Assembly: GCA_002508425.1 (NCBI GenBank)
Contig: DAKU01000153.1
Location: 1 to 43,015, forward strand
Origin: Methanosarcinaceae archaeon UBA470
Lineage (GTDB): Archaea; Halobacteriota; Methanosarcinia; Methanosarcinales; Methanosarcinaceae
Length of the DNA stretch: 43,015 nucleotides
Direction: 5' to 3'
The notes beneath the pieces were generated by a model that did not search any database, was not told where the DNA came from, and saw only the letters and a program-made list of their open reading frames with translations. This document shows, piece after piece, positions 1 to 7,439 of this stretch (the first letter of the stretch is position 1; each line of letters opens with the position of its first letter). A program made the position numbers and the translations under genes.

Positions 1-288
1 CTTTATCGTTCCTTGGGAATATACTTGCCTTTGATCAGTACTAACTGTGCTGTACTTGGTGCTGTGTTGCTGAACGTGAGGTCGGATTACAACTTTGTGC
101 AAAGTGTCCTATTTGCTTTCTCCGCAGCTCTAGGATATACAATTGTAATGTTAATGATGTCCTCAATAAGAGAACGCTCTACTCTCATTAGCATCCCAAC
201 GGCTATAAGGGGTCTACCACAGGCATTCCTTTTGGCTTTGATGTTGTCAATGGCCTTTGTTAATTATTTCTGGGTGATACCTGTATGA
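1..288 (+). CDS. rnfA: Rnf complex subunit RnfA, C-terminal part (5' end outside window)
   Basis: RnfA is an integral membrane subunit of the Rnf complex, which in Methanosarcina oxidises ferredoxin and exports Na+. The frame is open from base 1, so the gene starts upstream; about 95 C-terminal residues are visible. The segment LGIYLPLISTNCAVLG is the typical RnfA/RnfE signature with its conserved Cys in a membrane helix. Further hydrophobic helices follow (LLALMLSMAFVNYFWV near the end). The stop overlaps the start of rnfB by 4 bases (ATGA), so the two are translationally coupled. RnfE is a close paralogue, but RnfA directly followed by RnfB is the usual methanogen order, which favours RnfA. 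Confidence 0.9.
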   Translation, partial: LYRSLGIYLPLISTNCAVLGAVLLNVRSDYNFVQSVLFAFSAALGYTIVMLMMSSIRERSTLISIPTAIRGLPQAFLLALMLSMAFVNYFWVIPV

Positions 289-1091
289 ACCTTACTACTT
301 TAATAATACAGTCAGTAGCTATCCTTGGTGGTCTCGGGCTTGCCGTAGGAGTTCTCCTCATAGTCGCTTCCCGCAAGTTCAGGGTGGAAACCAATCCTCT
401 TATAGAGGAGATCCTAAGCGTACTCCCTAATGCTAACTGCGGAGCATGTGGCTATGCAGGCTGTGCAGATTTTGCGCAGCGTGTAGTGAATGAAGGTGCT
501 CCTATCAATGGTTGTCCAGTTGGCGGGTTCGAGATTGCTAAACAGATAGGTGGCATAATGGATCAGGATATTTCAGAGTCTGAGAAACAATATCCTTTCG
601 TGATCTGTAATGGCGGTGTCAATTGCATCAACAGGTTTGAATATGTGGGTATAGATGACTGTAAAGCTGTCATGATGTTATCAGATGGTGAAAAGGGATG
701 CAGTTTCGGTTGTATGGGTCGTGGCACATGTGTACGTGCCTGTCCATTTGGTGCAATATCCATCGGAGAGGACAGACTTCCGCATGTCAACAAAAATATC
801 TGTACAAGCTGTGGAATTTGTATCTCTTCATGTCCTAACAATATCCTTGTTTTTGCAAAGGAATCTGAAAAAGTGCATGTCAGCTGTCGTTCTCATGACA
901 AGGGTAAGGATGTTAAGGCTGTATGCAATGTTGGATGTATTGCCTGTAAGATATGTGAGAAAAACTGTCCGGAGCAGGCAATAACAGTTACTGAATTTCT
1001 TGCTGTTATAGACCAAAGCAAGTGTACTGCCTGTGGCATCTGCGTTGAGAAATGTCCTCAGCATACAATACATATAAGGGGTGTACCATGA
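285..1091 (+). CDS. rnfB: Rnf complex polyferredoxin subunit RnfB
   Basis: RnfB is the membrane-anchored iron-sulfur subunit that passes electrons from ferredoxin into the Rnf complex. The 268-residue protein begins with one membrane helix (about residues 5-28). A CGACGYAGC motif near residues 50-58 follows, typical of the Fe-S domain of RnfB. The C-terminal half has ferredoxin-type Cys clusters: CMGRGTCVRACP, CTSCGICISSCP, CIACKICEKNCP and CTACGICVEKCP. It overlaps rnfA by ATGA at its start and the next gene by ATGA at its end, so the three form one operon. Length and order match methanogen RnfB. Confidence 0.95.
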   Translation: MNLTTLIIQSVAILGGLGLAVGVLLIVASRKFRVETNPLIEEILSVLPNANCGACGYAGCADFAQRVVNEGAPINGCPVGGFEIAKQIGGIMDQDISESEKQYPFVICNGGVNCINRFEYVGIDDCKAVMMLSDGEKGCSFGCMGRGTCVRACPFGAISIGEDRLPHVNKNICTSCGICISSCPNNILVFAKESEKVHVSCRSHDKGKDVKAVCNVGCIACKICEKNCPEQAITVTEFLAVIDQSKCTACGICVEKCPQHTIHIRGVP

Positions 1092-1426
1092 CATACAAGA
1101 CATCAATAGGGCTAAACGAGAACGTGGTTGCAGCATTATGCTACGTTGGGTTTTGGTTCACAGGCATACTTTTCCTCTTGATCGAGAGGCAAAACAAATT
1201 TGTCCGTTTCCATGCTATGCAGTCTGTGTTAGTATTCATGCCACTGGCTTTGATCGTATTCCTTATGGGATGGATCCCTTATTTCGGCTGGGTGCTTGCA
1301 GACTTTGTAGGAATGTTCTCTCTTTTCCTGTTGCTGGCTTTTGTTGTAATGGCATATGAGGGAGGGAAGTTCAAAGTACCACTTGTGGGCAAATATGCCT
1401 ATGATTCAGTGTATAAGGAGAAGTAA
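1088..1426 (+). CDS. Small membrane protein at end of rnf operon (DUF4870/Tic20-like)
   Basis: This 112-residue protein starts at the ATG that overlaps the rnfB stop (ATGA). An earlier in-frame start at 1052 would lie inside rnfB and is less likely. It has three hydrophobic helices and a motif of the type ERQNKFVRFHAMQSV between helices 1 and 2, as in DUF4870/Tic20-like membrane proteins. In Methanosarcina the rnf cluster also ends in a small membrane gene of unknown role, so it is probably an accessory or assembly factor of Rnf; that role is inference. A strong terminator follows directly. Confidence 0.75.
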   Translation: MTYKTSIGLNENVVAALCYVGFWFTGILFLLIERQNKFVRFHAMQSVLVFMPLALIVFLMGWIPYFGWVLADFVGMFSLFLLLAFVVMAYEGGKFKVPLVGKYAYDSVYKEK

Positions 1427-1456
1427 AGATGTTGTGTTTCACAACATCTATTTTTT
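1427..1456 (+). terminator. Terminator of the rnf operon
   Basis: A perfect 10-bp inverted repeat (AGATGTTGTG, loop TTT, CACAACATCT) starts right after the stop codon and is followed by ATTTTTT. It closes the rnfA-rnfB-membrane gene operon. Confidence 0.8.
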
Positions 1457-1498
1457 AATTTGATACTTTTCTGTTCTTTCATATCTGGCTTCGAAAGT

Positions 1499-1508
1499 TT
1501 AAAAAATA
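1499..1508 (+). promoter_or_regulatory. Candidate TATA box for rfcS
   Basis: TTTAAAAAAT lies after the rnf terminator and about 50 bases upstream of the proposed rfcS start. Initiation about 25 bases downstream would give a short leader that contains the GGAGG at 1545. Confidence 0.4.
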
Positions 1509-1544
1509 CCTATCGCCATCTATGCAATACTCATTTTCCGGAAG

Positions 1545-1549
1545 GGAGG
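1545..1549 (+). promoter_or_regulatory. Shine-Dalgarno site pointing to an ATT start of rfcS
   Basis: GGAGG (inside GGGAGGG, 1544-1550) ends 7 bases before the in-frame ATT at 1557. It is 43 bases from the first in-frame ATG at 1593, too far to serve it. Confidence 0.65.
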
Positions 1550-1556
1550 GTAAATC

Positions 1557-2513
1557 ATTAAAGAAGAGATATGGATCGAAAAATATAGGCCTATGCGACT
1601 TGATGATGTTGTCGGTCAAAAAGAGGCAATAGAAAGACTCAAATCCTATGTAAGGAGTCGCAACCTTCCTCATTTGCTTTTTTCCGGACCTCCGGGTGTA
1701 GGAAAGACAGCTACAGCTGTTTCCATTGCAAAAGAGCTTTTTTTAGAATCATGGAGGGAGAACTTCACTGAGCTAAACGCATCTGATGAAAGGGGAATTG
1801 ACGTTGTACGCACTAAGATCAAGAACTTTGCTAAAACATCCCCTATTGGAGGGGCTGATTTTAAGATAATCTTCCTTGATGAGGCCGATGCTTTGACTTC
1901 GGATGCTCAGGCAGCTTTGAGAAGGACTATGGAGCGTTACACTAATAATTGTCGTTTCATTCTTTCTTGTAACTATTCTTCAAAAATCATAGAGCCCATA
2001 CAGTCACGGTGTGCAGTTTACAGATTCCGTCCTCTTTCAGACGATGCAGTGACTGAACGTGTGCTGTTTGTCGCAAGAAATGAAGGCCTTGAGGTTGCAG
2101 ACGATGGTATAGAAGCTATAAAATATGTAGCTCAAGGGGATATGCGTAAAGCTATCAACGCATTACAGGCAGCTTCTCTTGTTGGTACGACTGTACACAA
2201 AGATACCATTTATAAAATAACTGCTACAGCACGCCCAGAACAAATCACAGATCTGATTAACACTGCTCTAAGCGGTAATTTCATGGCTGCACGCAAACAT
2301 CTGGATATGCTTCTTCTCGACCAGGGACTTTCAGGAGGAGATGTAGTAGGTCAAATATATCGTGCTATGTTCAATCTTTCCATTGCTCAGGAGAAAATGG
2401 TTGAACTCATCGACGTAATAGGAGAAGTGGATTTCAGAATAGCTGAAGGAGCTAATGAAAGGATCCAGCTTGAAGCACTTATTGCACATTTTACTTTAAG
2501 GGGAAGGGATTAA
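1557..2513 (+). CDS. rfcS: Replication factor C small subunit (clamp loader ATPase)
   Basis: The archaeal RFC small subunit is a AAA+ ATPase that, with the large subunit, loads PCNA on primed DNA. Visible are Walker A (GPPGVGKT), Walker B (DEAD box, FLDEADAL), the arginine-finger SRC motif (IQSRCAVYRF) and the C-terminal collar domain. The first ATG is at 1593. Starting there would cut off the conserved clamp-loader N-terminus, because the frame upstream reads KEEIWIEKYRP, the invariant opening of this family. The frame is closed by TAA at 1551, leaving only ATC (1554) or ATT (1557) as starts. The GGAGG at 1545-1549 fits ATT. I therefore give 318 residues with an ATT start; the 306-residue ATG form is the alternative. 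Confidence 0.93.
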   Translation: MKEEIWIEKYRPMRLDDVVGQKEAIERLKSYVRSRNLPHLLFSGPPGVGKTATAVSIAKELFLESWRENFTELNASDERGIDVVRTKIKNFAKTSPIGGADFKIIFLDEADALTSDAQAALRRTMERYTNNCRFILSCNYSSKIIEPIQSRCAVYRFRPLSDDAVTERVLFVARNEGLEVADDGIEAIKYVAQGDMRKAINALQAASLVGTTVHKDTIYKITATARPEQITDLINTALSGNFMAARKHLDMLLLDQGLSGGDVVGQIYRAMFNLSIAQEKMVELIDVIGEVDFRIAEGANERIQLEALIAHFTLRGRD

Positions 2514-2514
2514 A

Positions 2515-3021
2515 ATGTCTCTTCAAGAAATACTCGCAGATATCTTTGGAAACTTCCCTGAATGGCTTGCCACAGTACTTATAAGTTGTTTACCTGTGGC
2601 GGAACTAAGGGCTGCCATACCCATTGCAATACTGCAATATCAAATGAGTCCAGTTGAGGCGTATATACTTGCAGTCATCGGTAATATGATACCGGTAATT
2701 CCTCTTCTGCTGTATCTGGATCCAGTGTCTAGCTATTTAAGAAAATTCAGTTACTGGGATCGGTTTTTCAACTGGCTTTTTACCCGCACTCGTCGTAATC
2801 ATTCAGATACATTTGAAAAATACGGAACCTTGGGCCTAGCCATTTTTGTTGCCATTCCTTTACCTGCAACAGGTGCCTGGTCTGGGTGTGCTGCGGCCTT
2901 TGTTTTTGGAATAGGCTTTAAGCATGCTCTTATGGCTATTACTGCAGGTGTTCTTATTGCAGGTTTGGTGGTAACAATGGTTACCCTCGGTGGACTAAGT
3001 CTATCTAACCTGCTGATCTAA
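2515..3021 (+). CDS. Small multidrug-export-like membrane protein (COG2426 family)
   Basis: This 168-residue membrane protein resembles the putative small multi-drug export family (Sm_multidrug_ex). The family signature is seen in SCLPVAELRAAIPIAI near residues 24-39 and in IPLPATGAWSGCAAAFVFGI in the second half. There are about four membrane helices. The substrate is unknown and the family name is historical, so a transport role is tentative. It starts one base after the rfcS stop and is probably cotranscribed with it. It converges with the histone gene. Confidence 0.75.
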   Translation: MSLQEILADIFGNFPEWLATVLISCLPVAELRAAIPIAILQYQMSPVEAYILAVIGNMIPVIPLLLYLDPVSSYLRKFSYWDRFFNWLFTRTRRNHSDTFEKYGTLGLAIFVAIPLPATGAWSGCAAAFVFGIGFKHALMAITAGVLIAGLVVTMVTLGGLSLSNLLI

Positions 3022-3050
3022 ATGTTTATATGAAAAAATATATGCTGTAA

Positions 3051-3275
3051 TTATTTGTACATCTTCTTGGAAAGCATGTCCTTTGCAAGGGCGATGTCTT
3101 CAGATTTTACCGTTTTTCTTCCTGCATGTTCAGCTAGCTTTATAGCTTCCCTTGATATATCCAAGCCGTATTCCTCGAGTATCTCGGATAGGGCCATTGC
3201 TGCAGATTCGCTTACTCTCTGGGAACCAGCGCTTCTTATTAGCCTTTCTATTGGTGCAAGTGGAATTATTGTCAA
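3051..3275 (-). CDS. Archaeal histone
   Basis: This is a 74-residue histone-fold protein that wraps DNA as dimers and longer polymers, as in HMfA/HMfB. The start IIPLAPIERLIRSAG and the later sequences RVSESAAMALSEILEEYG and RKTVKSEDIALAKDML are the canonical helices 1-3. The start codon is TTG at 3275, supported by a perfect AGGAGG (3288-3283) seven bases upstream and by the conserved N-terminus. There is no tail or fusion. It is monocistronic and convergent with the exporter-like gene. Confidence 0.93.
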   Translation of the reverse strand: MTIIPLAPIERLIRSAGSQRVSESAAMALSEILEEYGLDISREAIKLAEHAGRKTVKSEDIALAKDMLSKKMYK

Positions 3276-3282
3276 TTTTTAT

Positions 3283-3288
3283 CCTCCT
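3283..3288 (-). promoter_or_regulatory. Shine-Dalgarno site selecting the TTG start of the histone gene
   Basis: AGGAGG on the minus strand, 7 bases before TTG at 3275. No in-frame ATG lies nearby that would retain the histone N-terminus. Confidence 0.7.
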
Positions 3289-3343
3289 AAATATGCCAAT
3301 TTCAGATTAGATTCATATTAAGTACTTGATTACAAAAATGAAT

Positions 3344-3353
3344 TATAAATAGT
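3344..3353 (-). promoter_or_regulatory. Candidate TATA box of the histone gene
   Basis: The minus strand reads CTATTTATAATTC around here, 70 to 80 bases upstream of the histone start. A leader of about 45 bases would result. The flanking spacer 3276-3499 shows no gene. Confidence 0.35.
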
Positions 3354-3499
3354 TATCTTCGATGATTTATAATGGAGAATTGTCTTTAAGTGGTGAACAA
3401 AGTTATAATAAGGCAAATGTGTTATAAATAATATGTCATTGGCACAATAATCTCTATTTAGTGGAATAATGGTTCTAAAAAAGAAATAACAGGATGATG

Positions 3500-3943
3500 T
3501 CACTCTTTTACGAGTTTTTTCAGTTTCGTGGCAATATCCTTCCCCAAACGCTGACACTCTTTCAAGTCCTTTTCATCAGGAACATACTGTACTCTCAGTA
3601 CAGGGTCCACTACTTTCATCCCAGCTTCACGCATTTTTTCTGCTATCATTACGGGTGCTTCACCACTCCATCCATAAGATCCAAACGCAGATCCTATTTT
3701 TTCTTCTACCCCCTCGGCTATTAGTGCATCAAGGAACTTTGCAATGGGTTCAAGCATCTTATAATAAAAAGTTGAAGAACCTATAGCTATGCCATCGTAA
3801 GTAGCAGCATCTTTTGGATCCCATTCATAGAAGTTATCCACTCTTACTTCTATATGTTTCTGACTTGCACCTTCAGCTATAGCCTCTGCCATCATCTGAG
3901 TGCTTCCTTGGGTACTAAGATAAACTATTGCAAGTTTAGTCAT
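3500..3943 (-). CDS. Flavodoxin-like protein (FprA C-terminal type)
   Basis: This 147-residue single-domain flavodoxin probably binds FMN. The phosphate-binding loop STQGSTQMMAEA is at residues 10-21, and a second FMN-binding loop SAFGSYGWSGEAP lies at about residues 85-97. These loops match the flavodoxin domain of F420H2 oxidase FprA more than classical flavodoxins, but the beta-lactamase-like diiron domain of FprA is absent. It is therefore a stand-alone electron carrier or the partner of a separate oxidoreductase; the partner is unknown. It stands alone between spacers. Confidence 0.8.
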   Translation of the reverse strand: MTKLAIVYLSTQGSTQMMAEAIAEGASQKHIEVRVDNFYEWDPKDAATYDGIAIGSSTFYYKMLEPIAKFLDALIAEGVEEKIGSAFGSYGWSGEAPVMIAEKMREAGMKVVDPVLRVQYVPDEKDLKECQRLGKDIATKLKKLVKE

Positions 3944-4050
3944 TTTGTTAATCCCCTGTTTTCTCCTAAGGACTCAGGATCGAAAAATAATATCAAACAA
4001 GTCCCCTAGTTTCAAATGGATTTTTTTCTTTGATAAATCTTTCTAGGAAT

Positions 4051-4059
4051 TAGTATATT
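4051..4059 (+). promoter_or_regulatory. Candidate TATA box of the first rpa operon
   Basis: TAGTATATT lies 66-74 bases before the rpa start. Initiation about 25 bases downstream would put the RNA 5' end near 4081, where the leader hairpins begin. Confidence 0.4.
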
Positions 4060-4081
4060 CAGGATATGTTTATTGCCTATC

Positions 4082-4119
4082 AGGTTCATCATGAACCTAA
4101 ACCCTTGTTTCAAGGAGGT
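4082..4119 (+). promoter_or_regulatory. Leader hairpins of the first rpa gene, second one covering the SD
   Basis: Two hairpins stand side by side. AGGTTCA-TCA-TGAACCT occupies 4082-4098. CCTTG-TTT-CAAGG occupies 4103-4115. The second pairs the first bases of the Shine-Dalgarno AAGGAGGT (4112-4119), which sits 5 bases before the ATG at 4125. This could modulate translation; the function is inferred from geometry alone. Confidence 0.4.
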
Positions 4120-4124
4120 CATGG

Positions 4125-5426
4125 ATGAATGATAAATATGCGCCTCACATTGAAGAGCTGGCAAAGGCGCTTGATGGCATAGACCGCGATGATATCAAAA
4201 ACGAATTCAATAAACTTATCAAGTTCCGTGTACCTCTTGAAGAAGCAAAAAGAACTGTTCTGAATAAATTCAGCTCAAAAGAGGGTCCAGAGACAAAAAT
4301 TAAGGATATTTCTCAGGCACCAAAAAGTTTCACTTTGAAAGGCAGACTTATTTCAGTTGAGGAAAGAAGCTTTGTTCTTAAAGGAGAGGCTGTGAATCTA
4401 TATTCAGGCAAGATCGCAGACGAAACGGGTGTTTGTTTTTTTACTGCCTGGAATGATTTCTCTTTAAAGGAAGGAGACATTATCAGGATACACAATGCCT
4501 ACATGAAACATTGGAACAATCGTCCTGAAATTAATTTTGGGCAACGTTCTGTTGTGGAGAAGCTCCCTGAAGACCCATCTATGCCGAAAAATGAACAACT
4601 TTTCACTCGATCCAAAAAGATCATCGAAATTAATTCTTCAGATATGTTGGTAAGCTCTCAGGGCATGGTCACTGAGATGTATCATCGAGATGTCAACATC
4701 AAAGGAAAAGATACAAAAATTTTAGAAGGGGTCATCGCCGATGAGACTGGAAAACTTCCTTTTACCTCTTGGCTACCCATGGATGGTGTAGATATTGGCA
4801 GCGTTATTTGCTTCAAAGCTGCTCACGTGAGGCTTTTCAGAGGGATTCCCTCTTTAAATTTCACGAATGAATCTTCATGGGAAATGCTTCCTAAAGACCA
4901 ATGTCTCTTTTCAAAACAGGATCTTATAAGCGATGAACCAAAATCGATCCCCATCGCTTTTGTTCTTGAGAAAGATGGTATTTTTGATGTGGCCGTCACA
5001 GGGAATATCATTTCCGTGCGCCCAGGTTCAGGAATAATTGAGAGATGCCCAGTTTGTAATCGTGTTATACAGAATAATATTTGTAGAGCACATGGGACGG
5101 TTACTGGTGTCAAGGATATGCGCATTAAGGCAATACTTGATGATGGTACAGGTGCTGTCTATATCATGTTGAACAAGGAACTCTCAGAGACTGTCTTTGG
5201 TAAATCTATGGACGAAGCTGAGAACATTATGAAAGCTTCCATGTCAAAAGATGCTGTTTTTGAAAGCATGAAAAGATCTCTGATAGGGAGTTATCTCTCT
5301 GTAAGAGGTAATTCATCAAAAAGTGAGTTTGGCACAACTATTGTTGCTAGGTCTGTCTGGTTACCGGAAGATGATCTTCTTTCCCGTTTAGAATGTTTAT
5401 TGTTAAAATTGCCAGAGGATGATTAA
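4125..5426 (+). CDS. rpa: Replication protein A (ssDNA-binding, three OB folds and zinc finger)
   Basis: RPA coats single-stranded DNA during replication and repair. The 433-residue protein begins with a helical segment (about 1-50) shared with the second RPA of this window. OB folds follow at about 60-155 and 165-260, then a C-terminal OB fold with a C-x2-C-x8-C-x2-H zinc finger (C308 to H323). This layout is that of the zinc-finger RPAs of Methanosarcina and haloarchaea. The start is fixed by AGGAGGT five bases upstream; an ATG at 4121 runs into a stop at once. The associated-protein gene follows after 4 bases. Confidence 0.9.
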   Translation: MNDKYAPHIEELAKALDGIDRDDIKNEFNKLIKFRVPLEEAKRTVLNKFSSKEGPETKIKDISQAPKSFTLKGRLISVEERSFVLKGEAVNLYSGKIADETGVCFFTAWNDFSLKEGDIIRIHNAYMKHWNNRPEINFGQRSVVEKLPEDPSMPKNEQLFTRSKKIIEINSSDMLVSSQGMVTEMYHRDVNIKGKDTKILEGVIADETGKLPFTSWLPMDGVDIGSVICFKAAHVRLFRGIPSLNFTNESSWEMLPKDQCLFSKQDLISDEPKSIPIAFVLEKDGIFDVAVTGNIISVRPGSGIIERCPVCNRVIQNNICRAHGTVTGVKDMRIKAILDDGTGAVYIMLNKELSETVFGKSMDEAENIMKASMSKDAVFESMKRSLIGSYLSVRGNSSKSEFGTTIVARSVWLPEDDLLSRLECLLLKLPEDD

Positions 5427-5430
5427 TATT

Positions 5431-6306
5431 ATGGCTGAAAGGGAAGTGGCTCAGAGACTTTTCGCAAGAGAATTCAATGATTCTACTTTGAGTCTTACAA
5501 GTGTTTCTAGTGATGATTCATCTGATGTAAATTCTCCCAATCTGCTGATATCTCCCACGGGTGTGCGTATCAATAGGGTCTTTGTAGCTGGAGTAATTAC
5601 AGAAGTCGAGAACCTGGGTTCAGAAGCCGGAAAAGAACGCGATTTATGGAGGGCTCGTATCTCTGATCCAACTGGTGTTTTTATAGTCTATGCAGGTCAA
5701 TATCAGCCCGAGGCTGCCATATTTCTGTCTACGGTGGAAGTGCCTTCTTACGTTGGTGTGGTCGGCAAAGCGAGGATATATGAACCAGAAAAAGGTTCAG
5801 TTTTCATATCTATAAGGCCAGAGGAAATCAACGATGTAGAAAGTGCTACTCGGGACAGGTGGGTAGTAGATACTGCAGATCTGACGTTAAAAAGGCTTGA
5901 TCTTCTAAGTGAACTCTTATCAAGTGGAATGCATGGAGACGATTTGGCAGATTCCCTGAAAATGAAGGGAATAGATTTTGACTCAAGTGAAGCTATTCTG
6001 GATTCCCTTGAATTCTATGGTACAGATCAGGAATATATTTCAGAGTTTAAACAAAGTATTCGCGAATCTCTGCTTTCCATTAAGGAAAATGCTGGTGTTC
6101 AGATTAAACAAAACGAAGATACTGAAAATGTAATTCTTGAGATCCTTAAAGAACTTGATCAAGGTAAAGGTGTACAGTATAGCTGCTTGCTGGAAGAAGC
6201 CAAGTTAAGAGGTATCAGAGAAGATGTTTCAGATACAGGGGTCAGGTCTCTCCTTGCTAAAGGAGAGTGCTATGAACCCAAGATAGGTATTTTAAAACTC
6301 ATTTGA
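5431..6306 (+). CDS. RPA-associated protein, long form with C-terminal winged helix
   Basis: This is a COG3390-type partner of archaeal RPA, always found next to an rpa gene; in Haloferax the pairs act together in DNA repair. The N-terminal half (to about residue 150) is an OB-like domain with DPTGVFIVYAGQYQPEA and ISIRPEEI, shared with the short paralogue at 12451. A linker and a C-terminal winged-helix-like domain (about 230-291, DQGKGVQYSCLLEEAKLRG) follow, of the kind seen at the C-terminus of archaeal RPA32 and MCM. The ATG at 5431 aligns with the paralogue start. The ATG at 5419 would leave the GAGG at 5415 touching the start codon. Confidence 0.88.
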   Translation: MAEREVAQRLFAREFNDSTLSLTSVSSDDSSDVNSPNLLISPTGVRINRVFVAGVITEVENLGSEAGKERDLWRARISDPTGVFIVYAGQYQPEAAIFLSTVEVPSYVGVVGKARIYEPEKGSVFISIRPEEINDVESATRDRWVVDTADLTLKRLDLLSELLSSGMHGDDLADSLKMKGIDFDSSEAILDSLEFYGTDQEYISEFKQSIRESLLSIKENAGVQIKQNEDTENVILEILKELDQGKGVQYSCLLEEAKLRGIREDVSDTGVRSLLAKGECYEPKIGILKLI

Positions 6307-6314
6307 TGTGGATT

Positions 6315-6635
6315 TCATTCAAATTCGATACTGATGCTGCCTGAGTTCTTTGCCAATGTTTTAGAGATAGTGCCCATATCCATTCTGCATACATGCATTA
6401 TTCCACAAGGTACAAGGCATGTAGAGCACCATTTTGCTTCTTTGACCTTTTGAAATACCGGATTATCATTATATAGTGGGTCGTAAAGTTCCTTTACCGG
6501 GATCTCCATGTGTGAGGCTGAACTTACTTTCTTGCAAGGAGTTTCGATTTCTATTATCATGTTCTTGCCTTCTACCTTGCCGCTGATCTTGTGGGTAAAG
6601 CCGCAGATCCTGGAGTTTACTTTAACTTCGGTCAT
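6315..6635 (-). CDS. Cys-rich DUF6951-like protein (copy 1)
   Basis: I do not know the function of this 106-residue protein. It is clearly paralogous to 18531-18851: both share NSxICGFxHK, EGKNxIIxIETPC, SHMEIP, a C-x2/3-C-x3-C-x5-C cluster (CSTCLVPCGIMHVC here) and a final SISIEF-type strand. Six Cys are conserved between the copies, which suggests metal or Fe-S binding, or a redox role. The ATG at 6635 follows AGGTG at 6 bases; the GTG at 6644 is too close to it. It converges on the RPA-associated gene. Confidence 0.75.
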   Translation of the reverse strand: MTEVKVNSRICGFTHKISGKVEGKNMIIEIETPCKKVSSASHMEIPVKELYDPLYNDNPVFQKVKEAKWCSTCLVPCGIMHVCRMDMGTISKTLAKNSGSISIEFE

Positions 6636-6785
6636 TATTTGCACCTACTACTATTCTCCAAATACAGCTTATATACTTTTGTGTCGGTTTATATGAAAGT
6701 GAAGGCTTAATAGCCCGGTATGCTTAAATAATGAGACATTGACTTAACAATCACTTTAAGTGTGATGGTCACAACAGGAGGCACT

Positions 6786-7379
6786 ATGATGCAACGTGAA
6801 GAGATAATCGAAAGGGTTCGACAGCGCCTCAAGGAAATAAAAGGTGTAGGAGAAACCTATGTCCTTCTTGAAGAGGACAGGGACAATATCAAGGAACTCG
6901 AAAAAAAAGCAGACGAAATGACTCTTATGGGTCTTGGTCGGGGTGATAATCGTGGAATCAAAGAGGTACTCACAAAAGATGTGGTAATTCCATTCACTAC
7001 CAGTATGGATTATGTATGGCCTTGTTGCCCGAATGTCGTGCTCATGCATCATGATCGTGTGGTTGGGGAAGATATGGATGATGAATGCAAACTCAATGAA
7101 CTAAAAAATTGCAAGGACAATCTAATCATTGGTAATATTGTAATTTATGATAAGGAGTTACTAAAGTCGATTGATCCAAAGAATGATCCTCTCATTGTTG
7201 TATTACCACCGAAACCATGTGCTGAGGTAGATGAATTACCTCATATCTGCAATGTTGCTCTCGCTTCTCCATCTCCTCCTACGGATGAATATCTTAAGCA
7301 AAAGATGGGATTGCCTCAAAGTCATGGTACAGGTACTTTCATTCTAGGTTTTGACTTTGAATGTTCTTGCGGGAACTAA
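6786..7379 (+). CDS. Conserved-looking Cys-containing protein of unknown function
   Basis: I do not recognise this 197-residue soluble protein. AGGAGG at 6776-6781 supports ATG 6786 or 6789 rather than the earlier in-frame ATG at 6762. It has a charged helical N-terminus, a central WPCCPNVVLMHHDRVVGED segment, a KPCAEVDELPHIC segment and a C-terminal FECSCGN tail. The paired Cys and His could bind a metal or Fe-S cluster. It stands alone, convergent with the aldolase. Function unknown. Confidence 0.7.
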   Translation: MMQREEIIERVRQRLKEIKGVGETYVLLEEDRDNIKELEKKADEMTLMGLGRGDNRGIKEVLTKDVVIPFTTSMDYVWPCCPNVVLMHHDRVVGEDMDDECKLNELKNCKDNLIIGNIVIYDKELLKSIDPKNDPLIVVLPPKPCAEVDELPHICNVALASPSPPTDEYLKQKMGLPQSHGTGTFILGFDFECSCGN

Positions 7380-7410
7380 AATCCGCTAATTTATTTTTGG
7401 TATGTTTTTT

Positions 7411-7437
7411 AAAAAAGAAAGGCTGCTATTACAGCCT
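7411..7437 (-). terminator. Terminator of the aldolase gene
   Basis: On the minus strand AGGCTG-TAATAG-CAGCCT is followed by TTCTTTTTT, just after the aldolase stop. It may also work for the convergent gene ending at 7379. Confidence 0.6.
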
Positions 7438-7439
7438 TA

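Noticed and set aside
563..1359. Several frames on both strands inside rnfB and the following gene
   Set aside because: They overlap genes with clear protein families and show no motif of their own.
1522..1595. Frameshift instead of an ATT start in rfcS
   Set aside because: An ATG at 1522 in another frame could be joined by one indel, but the upstream residues do not resemble RFC, and the SD fits the ATT without any indel. Kept only as a remote alternative.
4082..4098. The AGGTTCA/TGAACCT palindrome as a phage or integrase attachment site
   Set aside because: No second copy and no mobile-element gene in the window.
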